7,926 bases of DNA from an uncultured Burkholderiales bacterium (GTDB lineage: Bacteria > Pseudomonadota > Gammaproteobacteria > Burkholderiales > Burkholderiaceae_C): contig CAIYKK010000122.1 of NCBI GenBank assembly GCA_903926695.1, positions 1-7,926 on the forward strand, read 5' to 3'. Of the stretch, positions 1-5,837 are shown one piece after another (the first letter of the stretch is position 1; each line of letters opens with the position of its first letter). A model generated the notes under the pieces. It saw nothing but the letters and a program-made list of their open reading frames with translations, ran no database searches and was not told where the DNA came from. Both the position numbers and the translations under genes were made by a program.

Positions 1-88
1 CATCAATTTTACCAACCTGAACCACAGGAACTGGCGCTTCTGGAGAAATGCGATGGGTATCACCAAACCAGTAGCGATCCAACATGAC
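1..88 (-). pseudogene. rfaE1: RfaE1/HldE-like heptose-7-phosphate kinase fragment fused in frame to the permease
   Basis: Read on the minus strand in the permease frame, residues 113-131 are [19 protein letters not shown], followed by [10 protein letters not shown]. This matches the highly conserved N-terminal block of the PfkB-type kinase RfaE1/HldE (usual form [22 protein letters not shown]). That enzyme phosphorylates D-glycero-beta-D-manno-heptose 7-phosphate in ADP-heptose synthesis for lipopolysaccharide core. The usual 15-25 residues before VMLDRYW, including the GD that precedes it, are absent; permease sequence stands there instead. The segment runs off the window edge, so I cannot tell whether the rest of the kinase follows. 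By hand count bases 1-60 hold 28 G/C of 60, against 42 of 60 at 361-420, but GC already falls inside the permease part, so composition does not by itself mark the junction. The identification is strong; whether the fusion exists in the organism is open. Confidence 0.75.
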
Positions 89-424
89 GGTGCGCTGCAC
101 CTGCATGCGTGAAAAGGCCGAATACAGCGCCTCAAATGACGCGGCATTCATCGCGCTCATGCAGATTGAGCCGCTGGCTAAAAACAAAATGTAAGGCACG
201 GTGTTTCCTGCAAGTTGCACCTGCCCAACCAGCGCGCCAATACCGTAGCCAAAAGCCACCAGCGTGATCAGCGGCTCGGCGATGTTGCCGACCAGACTGG
301 GTACGGCCAGCTTGCGCCAGACCAGCAGGTTACGCTGAAACACCGGCACCCAGCGCCAGCTGATTTGCGGCGGGCGAAACAGCGCGGGTGGCGTGGGCGT
401 GGGCGTGGGCGTGGTGTTCATCAT
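1..424 (-). CDS. NodJ-type ABC-2 exporter permease, N-terminal part; 3' end chimeric and cut by window edge
   Basis: This is the membrane subunit of an ABC-2 exporter, partner of the ATPase gene immediately upstream. The first 112 or so residues look like the NodJ/ABC-2 permease family: a Thr-Pro-rich start, then [19 protein letters not shown], a hydrophobic stretch around residues 51-66, [20 protein letters not shown] at 82-101 and [12 protein letters not shown] at 101-112. The family normally continues with a Trp-Asp motif and several more membrane helices (about 250-260 residues in total). Here the frame instead continues into a heptose-kinase-like segment (bases 1-88). The ATG at 422-424 overlaps the TGA of the ATPase gene (ATGA), implying translational coupling; a second ATG follows directly at 419-421. 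The permease assignment for residues 1-112 is strong. The visible product could not be a working permease, because most of the membrane domain is missing. Confidence 0.82.
   Translation of the reverse strand, partial: MMNTTPTPTPTPPALFRPPQISWRWVPVFQRNLLVWRKLAVPSLVGNIAEPLITLVAFGYGIGALVGQVQLAGNTVPYILFLASGSICMSAMNAASFEALYSAFSRMQVQRTVMLDRYWFGDTHRISPEAPVPVVQVGKID
391..414. repeat. Hexanucleotide tandem repeat GCGTGG x4
   Basis: Four perfect copies of GCGTGG lie within the first codons of the permease gene and encode a Thr-Pro repeat on the minus strand (residues 5-12). The unit is two codons long, so slippage would change the length of the N-terminal cytoplasmic tail without shifting the frame. 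Confidence 0.85.
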
Positions 425-1359
425 GCGGCTTCGCGGATCTGGCGTCCGGTGAGTTTGAGGAATAAATCTTCCAGATTGGCCGGGCGGTGCAGCGTGCGCA
501 GCTCCGGGTAGTCGCTCAGCGCAGCCAGCAATCGCCGTGCGTCGCTGGTGTAGAAAAACAGCGTTTCGCCGCTGACCTCGACCCGCGCCGCCAGCGCCTT
601 GAGCGGCGACTCCAGCAGCGCCAGCGCGCCTGCGCCATAAACTTCGACCACGTCCGGCTCCAGATTTTGCGCAATCAGCGTGCGCGGCGTGCCTTCGGTC
701 ATTTTTTTGCCGTGGTCCAGCACCAGCAGGCGGTTGCACAGGCGCTCGGCTTCGTCCATGAAGTGCGTGGTCAGCAAAATGGATTTGCCTTGCTGCACCA
801 GCCGCTGCAGCCGCTCCCACATTAAATGGCGCGCCTGCGGGTCCAGCCCGGTGGTCGGCTCATCTAACAGCAGCAATTGCGGGTCGTTGACGAGGGCACG
901 CGCCAGACTCAGGCGCCGCTTCATGCCGCCCGAGAGTTCGCTCAGCTTGGCGTCGGCCTTGTGGGTGAGCGCGGCAAATTCGAGCAGCCGGGGGATGCGC
1001 TCCTTGATCACCGCGTCTTTCAGGCCAAAGTAGCGGCCAAACACCAGCAGGTTCTCGGCGCAGGAAAAATCCGGGTCCAGGCTGTCGAACTGGCTGACGA
1101 TGCCCAGCCGCTCCTTGATCGCCAGCGCGTCCTGCGGCATCGACAGGCTGGCCGCGCCGCCGGGAAAATAACGGATGCTGCCCGCGTCCGGGCTGGTCAG
1201 GCCCAGACACATGCGGATGGTGGTGGTTTTGCCCGCGCCGTTGGGGCCGATCACGCCCAGACATTCGCCCGGTGCAATGGAAAACGACAACTGGTTGACG
1301 ACGGTGCTGCTGCCGTAACGTTTGGTCAGGTGGCTGACTTCAAAAAGGGGCTGGGTCAT
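421..1359 (-). CDS. NodI-family ABC exporter ATP-binding protein
   Basis: This is the nucleotide-binding subunit of an ABC-2 exporter; it hydrolyses ATP at the inner face of the cytoplasmic membrane to drive its permease partner. All ABC motifs are present in its 312 residues: Walker [10 protein letters not shown] at 38-46, Q-loop Q90 in VSQFDSLD, signature LSGGM at 142-146, Walker B LLLLDEP at 162-168 (D166, E167), D-loop GLDP at 171-174 and switch His199 in LTTH. The VSQFDSLD and LSGGMKRRL contexts, the ISGETLF-like VSGETLFFY at 262-270 and the C-terminal [12 protein letters not shown] are typical of the NodI branch. In rhizobia NodI/NodJ exports Nod factor. Related pairs occur in non-nodulating betaproteobacteria, and no nod genes are visible here, so I give no symbol or substrate. 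The ATG at 1357-1359 has a weak AGG five bases upstream. The stop overlaps the permease start. Confidence 0.93.
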   Translation of the reverse strand: MTQPLFEVSHLTKRYGSSTVVNQLSFSIAPGECLGVIGPNGAGKTTTIRMCLGLTSPDAGSIRYFPGGAASLSMPQDALAIKERLGIVSQFDSLDPDFSCAENLLVFGRYFGLKDAVIKERIPRLLEFAALTHKADAKLSELSGGMKRRLSLARALVNDPQLLLLDEPTTGLDPQARHLMWERLQRLVQQGKSILLTTHFMDEAERLCNRLLVLDHGKKMTEGTPRTLIAQNLEPDVVEVYGAGALALLESPLKALAARVEVSGETLFFYTSDARRLLAALSDYPELRTLHRPANLEDLFLKLTGRQIREAA

Positions 1360-1553
1360 GATGGCCTATTGTGCCTATCAGGCGTGGCGCAGGCGGCGAT
1401 GCCGCTCCCGCGATTAAAGTACAGTAGCTGCCAGCGGGGAGCCTGCGCTCAGCCAGCAGGCCAGCGGCCAGCCGGTGATGCGTCCGGCTTCCTGCGGCAG
1501 TTGCCTATCCTGCCCGCCAGCCTCTTTTTATTCTTATCTTCCAGCACCTCACT
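1360..1553. other. Divergent intergenic spacer between the ABC exporter genes and purT
   Basis: This 194-base spacer must hold the promoters of both divergent units unless they are transcribed from further away. I find no pair of -35/-10 boxes with good spacing on either strand. Two AT-richer patches are the only candidates: GATTAAAGTACAGTA near 1412-1426, and the pyrimidine-rich run CCTCTTTTTATTCTTATCTTCC at about 1521-1542 just before purT. GCCAGC occurs several times at about 1452-1472. No recognised operator, riboswitch or attachment site is visible. Confidence 0.5.
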
Positions 1554-2756
1554 ATGACCACCTTCGGAACCCCTTTGTCCCCCCACGCCACCAAAGTCAT
1601 GCTGCTCGGCTCGGGCGAGCTGGGCAAGGAAGTGCTGATCGCGCTGCAGCGCCTGGGCGTCGAAACCATCGCCGTGGACCGCTACGACCACGCGCCCGGC
1701 CAGCAGGTCGCGCACCACGCCCGCACCATCACCATGAGCGACCCGGCCCAGCTCAAAGCCTTGATCGAGGCCGAAAAGCCCGATCTGGTCGTGCCCGAAA
1801 TCGAAGCCATCGCCACGCCCATGCTCGAAGAGCTGGAAGCCGCTGGCACCGTGCGCGTGATTCCAACGGCACGCGCCACGCGCCTGACGATGGACCGCGA
1901 AGGCATCCGCCGTCTCGCCGCCGAAACCCTGGAGTTGCCGACCAGCCCCTATGTGTTCTGCGATTCGCTCGAAGAGCTGCAGACGGCGATTGACAAAAAA
2001 ATCGGCTACCCCTGCGTTGTCAAGCCGGTGATGAGTTCGTCCGGCAAGGGCCAGAGCAAGATCGCCTTGCCGCGTGATGTGGCCGCCGCCTGGGACTGCG
2101 CGATGGCGGGCGGGCGCGTCAGCCACGGGCGTGTCATCGTCGAAGGTTTTATCGACTTTGACTACGAAATCACCCAGCTCACCGTGCGGGCGCTGGGCGC
2201 AGACGGCCAGATCGACACCCATTTTTGTGAGCCGATTGGCCACATTCAGGTCAGCGGCGATTACGTTGAAAGCTGGCAGCCGCATGCTATGCGCCCCGCC
2301 GCGCTGGAGCGCAGCCGCGAGATTGCCAGGGCCGTCACCGAAAACCTGGGCGGCCAGGGCGTGTTTGGCGTGGAGCTGTTTGTCAAGGGCGATGAAGTCT
2401 GGTTCAGCGAAGTCAGCCCGCGCCCGCACGACACCGGCATGGTGACGATGATCACGCAGTGGCAAAGCCAGTTTGAACTGCACGCCCGCGCTATTTTGGG
2501 CCTGCCGGTCAACACGGCGCTGAAAAGCCCCGGTGCCAGCGCCGTGATTTACGGCGGCGTGGAAGCGCAAGGCATCGTCTTCGACGGCGTGGCCGAGGCG
2601 CTGCAGGTGCCGCAAACCGACATCCGCCTGTTCGGCAAGCCCGAAAGTTTTGTCAAACGCCGCATGGGCGTGGCGCTGGCGTTTGACGCCAACGTGGAAG
2701 TGGCGCGCACGCGGGCCAAGCTGGCGGCCTCGATCGTCAAGCCACGGGCGGCTTGA
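1554..2756 (+). CDS. purT: Formate-dependent phosphoribosylglycinamide formyltransferase (GAR transformylase 2)
   Basis: PurT is a cytoplasmic ATP-grasp enzyme that makes formyl-GAR from GAR, formate and ATP, the third step of purine synthesis, as a folate-independent alternative to PurN. The 400 residues match the usual length of about 390-400 and are complete. Landmarks are GSGELGKE at 19-26 (N-terminal nucleotide/formate-site loop), [17 protein letters not shown] at 40-56, VVPEIEAI at 79-86, [15 protein letters not shown] at 155-169 (ATP-grasp lysine and flexible loop), [11 protein letters not shown] at 197-207, the metal-binding pair E274 (FGVELF) and E286 ([15 protein letters not shown]), and the phosphate-contacting KRRMGVAL at 368-375. 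The ATG at 1554 is the only start giving the N-terminal motif in full with a short leader. It has no recognisable Shine-Dalgarno; the upstream bases are pyrimidine-rich. A channel gene follows 21 bases downstream on the same strand. Confidence 0.97.
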   Translation: MTTFGTPLSPHATKVMLLGSGELGKEVLIALQRLGVETIAVDRYDHAPGQQVAHHARTITMSDPAQLKALIEAEKPDLVVPEIEAIATPMLEELEAAGTVRVIPTARATRLTMDREGIRRLAAETLELPTSPYVFCDSLEELQTAIDKKIGYPCVVKPVMSSSGKGQSKIALPRDVAAAWDCAMAGGRVSHGRVIVEGFIDFDYEITQLTVRALGADGQIDTHFCEPIGHIQVSGDYVESWQPHAMRPAALERSREIARAVTENLGGQGVFGVELFVKGDEVWFSEVSPRPHDTGMVTMITQWQSQFELHARAILGLPVNTALKSPGASAVIYGGVEAQGIVFDGVAEALQVPQTDIRLFGKPESFVKRRMGVALAFDANVEVARTRAKLAASIVKPRAA

Positions 2757-2777
2757 TGCCCTGAGCGAGAGCGCCTC

Positions 2778-3896
2778 ATGGATTGGCCCGCGCTGCTGGT
2801 CTGGATGGACAGCTCATCGCTGGGCGTTCTGCTGGCCGCAGGGGTGGCGGTGCTGCTGGCGCTGGTCGCGCATGCCGTGAGCGCCAGAGTCGTGCTGCGC
2901 CTGACGCGCTCTCTGCCGGTGGCCGACAAAACGGCGCGCCACTGCAAAGCGCCCGCCCGGCTGCTGCTGCCGCTGGTGGCGCTGCAGGCCGTCTGGCAGG
3001 TCGCGCCCGACACGTTTCCGCTCTTGGGCGCGGTGCGTCACGGCAATAGCCTGCTGCTGCTCACGGCCCTGACCTGGCTGGGCCTGCGCGCTGCGCGTGG
3101 CGTAGCCCAAGGCGTCATCGGCCTGCACCCGGTCGATATCGAAGACAACCTCAATGCGCGGCGCATTCACACCCAGACGCGGATGCTGGCGCGCACCGCC
3201 ATGTTCATCATCGTGCTGACCGGGCTAGCGCTGATGCTGATGACGTTTCCGGGCGCACGCCAGATTGGGGCCAGCCTGCTGGCGTCGGCGGGCGTCGTGG
3301 GGCTGGTGGCCGGTATTGCGGCGCGGCCGATTTTCAGCAATTTGATTGCCGGGCTGCAGATTGCGCTGGCCCAGCCGTTTCGCATTGACGACGTGCTGAT
3401 CATTCAGGGCGAATGGGGCCGCGTCGAAGAAATCACCGGCACCTATGTGGTCCACAAGCTTTGGGATGAGCGCCGCCTGATCGTGCCGCTGCAGTGGTTT
3501 ATTGAAAACCCGTTCCAGAACTGGACCCGCACCAACGCGCAAATCACCGGCACGGTTTTTCTTTGGGTGGACTACCGCATGCCGCTGGCGCCGCTGCGTG
3601 AAGCGGCCCAGCGCGCCTGCGAGCAGGCGCCCGAGTGGGACGGGCGCACCTGCGTGCTGCAGCTGATGGAAGCGGGCGAGCGCAGTCTGCAACTGCGCGT
3701 GCTGGTGAGTTCGAGCAATTCAGGCCTGAACGGGGATTTGCGCTGCAAGGTGCGCGAGGCGCTGATCGAGGTGATGCAGCGCGACTATCCGCAGCACCTG
3801 CCGCTGATGCGCGCCGAGCTGGCCGAACCCAGAAGCGCTGACCAGGCCGGGCCGCCGCCGGGTTTCAGTCCGCCACCTGCGCCCGGTGGTGAATGA
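2778..3896 (+). CDS. MscS-family mechanosensitive ion channel, inner membrane
   Basis: This is a small-conductance mechanosensitive channel homologue that would open under membrane tension to release solutes during osmotic downshock. Hydrophobic segments lie at about residues 14-35, 60-76, 90-106, 139-157 and the pore-lining helix 163-198 (GASLLASAGVVGLVAGIAAR, then PIFSNLIAGLQIAL). The beta-domain follows: PFRIDDVLIIQGEWGRVEEI at 200-219, then VVHKLWDERRLIVPLQWFIE at 224-243 and PFQNWTR at 245-251. It resembles the longer, several-helix branch found in many proteobacteria, not the 286-residue E. coli MscS, so I give no symbol. The ATG at 2778 has GAGAG six bases upstream. Distance to purT (21 bases) suggests co-transcription, with no obvious shared function. 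Oddity: the last ten residues (363-372, FSPPPAPGGE) are read antisense to the end of the pta fragment, and the final 20 residues are a Pro/Gly-rich tail. Confidence 0.93.
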   Translation: MDWPALLVWMDSSSLGVLLAAGVAVLLALVAHAVSARVVLRLTRSLPVADKTARHCKAPARLLLPLVALQAVWQVAPDTFPLLGAVRHGNSLLLLTALTWLGLRAARGVAQGVIGLHPVDIEDNLNARRIHTQTRMLARTAMFIIVLTGLALMLMTFPGARQIGASLLASAGVVGLVAGIAARPIFSNLIAGLQIALAQPFRIDDVLIIQGEWGRVEEITGTYVVHKLWDERRLIVPLQWFIENPFQNWTRTNAQITGTVFLWVDYRMPLAPLREAAQRACEQAPEWDGRTCVLQLMEAGERSLQLRVLVSSSNSGLNGDLRCKVREALIEVMQRDYPQHLPLMRAELAEPRSADQAGPPPGFSPPPAPGGE

Positions 3897-4035
3897 GCAG
3901 CAGCCCCAGCGCGTACGACGCAATGCGCGAATGGGCCGAGTCGGCCCGGCTGGTCAGCACAATCGGCACCCGTGCGCCCATCACCATGCCGGCGGCCTGC
4001 GCGCCGCCCAGGTATTCGAGCTTCCGGGCCTGCAT
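3865..4035 (-). pseudogene. pta: 3' remnant of a phosphate acetyl/butyryltransferase gene (Pta/Ptb family)
   Basis: Translated from the ATG at 4033-4035, this 56-residue frame contains KLEYLGGAQAAGMVMGAR, then VPIVLTSRADSAHSRIAS and a short tail ending at TGA (3865-3867). It resembles the extreme C-terminus of Pta/Ptb enzymes, where an N-M-L-x-x-Q/K-L segment leads into GARVPIVLTSRADS. Full-length members have about 300 residues or more; fusions to an enoyl-CoA hydratase domain reach about 460. Everything upstream of the last 50 or so residues is missing, so it cannot bind or turn over acetyl-CoA or acyl phosphate. Only 12 bases separate the phaC stop from this ATG, and the phaC TAA is in the same frame. 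I see no good ribosome-binding site. I read it as the relic of a gene that once followed phaC, with an internal deletion ending at about 4036-4047. It overlaps the end of the convergent channel gene by 32 bases. Confidence 0.75.
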
Positions 4036-4047
4036 CTGGGATCTACT

Positions 4048-5790
4048 TTAAGGAACGAGCACATAGCGGCCAGGCGCGTCGCAGATCACGGGGTAGCCGT
4101 GGGCCTTGCTGCCCAGCGCGGGCGGCGCCACGCGTGGGCCGGCCTGATGCTGCAGCCATTGCGCCAGCGCGGGCCACCACGAGCCTTCGTGTTCTGGATG
4201 GGTGGCGCGCCAGGTTTCGGGGTCGGTGTAGCGCGCATCGGCCTTGCGCGTGCCGACTTGGTAACTGCGCTTGACGCCGGGGCCGGGCGGATTCACCACG
4301 CCGACGTTGTGGCCGCCGCTGCTCAGGCAGAACGTGACCTCGGTCGGCGTGAGCAGCAGCAGCTTATAAACCGAATGCCAGGGCGAGACGGTGTCGCGCT
4401 GCGTGCCGAGCGCAAAAATCGGCACCCGAATATCAGACAGCACCACGGGCCGGCCATCGACTTGGTAATTGCCGTGCGCCAGGTCGTTGCGCAGGTACAG
4501 ACTGCTCAAATATTCGCGGTGCTGGCGGTAGGGCATGCGCGTGGCGTCGGCGTTCCAGGCGCTGAGGTCGGTGACCGGGTGCTGTTGCCCCATCAAATAG
4601 TTATGCACCATGCGCGACCACACCAGATCCCGCGAGTTGAGCAGGGTGAACGCCCCGGCCATTTTTTTGCCATCCAGATACCCCTTGCGCGCCATCGCGT
4701 CGTTCAGAAAAGACAACTGGCTTTCGTCGATAAACAGGCCCAGTTCGCCCGGCTCTTCAAAATCGAGTTCCGAGGCCAGCAGCGCCAGACTCTTGAGCCG
4801 CTCGTCGTGTTCGCGCGCCATGAAGGCGGCGGCAATGCCCAGCAGCGTGCCGCCCAGGCAGTAGCCCAGCGCCTGCACCTTGCGCTCGGGCACGATGGCG
4901 CTCACCGCGTCAAGCGCGGCCATGATGCCGAGCTTGAGGTAGTCGTTCATACCCAGATTGCGGTCGGCTGAAGTCGGGTTTTTCCACGACACGATGAAGA
5001 CGGTGTGGCCTTTTTCGACCAGGTATTTCACCAGTGAGTTGTCGGGCGACAGGTCGAGGATGTAGAACTTCATGATCCACGACGGCACGATCAGCACCGG
5101 CTCGGCAAACACGGTGTCGGTCTGCGCGCTGTACTGGATCAGTTCCATGAGGTGGTTGCGCAGTACAACTTTTCCCGGCGTGAGCGCGACTTCCTTGCCG
5201 GGGCGGAATTTTTCGGTGCCGGGCAGGGGCTGGCCGCTGGTGCGCCGCTGCATTTCCTGCAGCAGGTTGTGCCAGCCCTGAATCAGGTTCATGCCGCCGC
5301 TGCGAGCGGTTTCGGCCTGCACTTCGGGGTTGGTGAGCAAAAAGTTCGACGGCGAGAACATGTCCAGCACCTGCCGCGCCGCAAAGGTCATGAGCTGCTC
5401 GTGGTGCGCGGTGACGCCGGGCACCTCGGTGGTGGCGTTGTGCCACCACTGCTGATGCAGCAAAAAGGACTGGTACAGCAGGTTGAACGGCCACTCCTGC
5501 CATTCAGCGGCGCTAAAGCGCCTGTCCTGCGGCAGCGGCGCTATGCAGGGATGGCAGTGATCCAGCGGGCCGCGCAGCGTGTGGTCGCCGATGCGCAGGG
5601 TTTTGATGATGGCTTTTTCGAGCAGCTCGTGCTGCTTGCCCGGCGAGAGCGCCAGGTGCGTCAGCCAGTCCATGCAGGCGGCGCCCAGCGTGGCGGGCGA
5701 AATGCCCTGCGTGAAGCGCGCCAGTTGGGTGTGGACTGTGCGGTCTAGCTCCAGCGGGGAGGGCTGCTCGATTTTTTGAAGCTCATTCAT
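4048..5790 (-). CDS. phaC: Poly(3-hydroxyalkanoate) synthase, class I-like
   Basis: PhaC polymerises (R)-3-hydroxyacyl-CoA into polyhydroxyalkanoate on the surface of cytoplasmic granules, releasing CoA. The product has 580 residues, close to the roughly 590 of class I enzymes. An N-terminal PHBC_N-like segment (WLTHLALSPGKQHELLEKAI, 42-61) precedes the PhaC_N region (about 95-275, with WPFNLLYQSFLL and NFLLTNPEV). The alpha/beta-hydrolase core carries the lipase-box-like GYCLGG at 309-314 with nucleophile C311, D466 in GTQRDTVSPWHS, and H494 in SSGGHNVGVVNPP. The C-terminus (EHEGSWWP...DAPGRYVLVP) is complete. The ATG at 5788-5790 is chosen because GGGAG lies eight bases upstream and the protein starts with a normal short leader; an in-frame extension to 5997 only reads the ATPase gene in the wrong frame. 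It is probably co-transcribed with the ATPase gene 47 bases upstream. No partner subunit PhaE or PhaR is visible. Confidence 0.95.
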   Translation of the reverse strand: MNELQKIEQPSPLELDRTVHTQLARFTQGISPATLGAACMDWLTHLALSPGKQHELLEKAIIKTLRIGDHTLRGPLDHCHPCIAPLPQDRRFSAAEWQEWPFNLLYQSFLLHQQWWHNATTEVPGVTAHHEQLMTFAARQVLDMFSPSNFLLTNPEVQAETARSGGMNLIQGWHNLLQEMQRRTSGQPLPGTEKFRPGKEVALTPGKVVLRNHLMELIQYSAQTDTVFAEPVLIVPSWIMKFYILDLSPDNSLVKYLVEKGHTVFIVSWKNPTSADRNLGMNDYLKLGIMAALDAVSAIVPERKVQALGYCLGGTLLGIAAAFMAREHDERLKSLALLASELDFEEPGELGLFIDESQLSFLNDAMARKGYLDGKKMAGAFTLLNSRDLVWSRMVHNYLMGQQHPVTDLSAWNADATRMPYRQHREYLSSLYLRNDLAHGNYQVDGRPVVLSDIRVPIFALGTQRDTVSPWHSVYKLLLLTPTEVTFCLSSGGHNVGVVNPPGPGVKRSYQVGTRKADARYTDPETWRATHPEHEGSWWPALAQWLQHQAGPRVAPPALGSKAHGYPVICDAPGRYVLVP

Positions 5791-5798
5791 ACAAAATT

Positions 5799-5803
5799 CT
5801 CCC
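5799..5803 (-). promoter_or_regulatory. Shine-Dalgarno of phaC
   Basis: GGGAG on the minus strand stands eight bases before the ATG at 5788-5790, with an AT-rich spacer (AATTTTGT). It is the clearest ribosome-binding site in the window and fixes the phaC start, excluding the longer open frame that runs back into the ATPase gene. Confidence 0.8.
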
Positions 5804-5837
5804 GGAAAACGCGGAGTTGGTAGCCGCGCCGGCAATG

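Noticed and set aside
1412..1426. AT-rich patch as a -10 promoter element for either divergent unit
   Set aside because: No -35 element at 16-18 bases could be found on either strand, so the call would rest on composition alone.
1449..2615. Long open frame on the minus strand across purT (388 codons)
   Set aside because: It is antisense to a complete, motif-rich purT. Its translation is His/Arg/Ala-rich with no recognisable motif, as expected for the reverse frame of a GC-rich gene.
3897..4047. Intrinsic terminator between the converging channel and phaC genes
   Set aside because: No stem-loop followed by a T-run is visible on either strand; the stretch is better explained by the pta remnant.
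3886..4971. Long plus-strand open frame opposite phaC (361 codons)
   Set aside because: It covers the phaC coding strand in reverse and shows Arg/Gln/His-rich shadow composition. phaC has its catalytic triad and a good ribosome-binding site.
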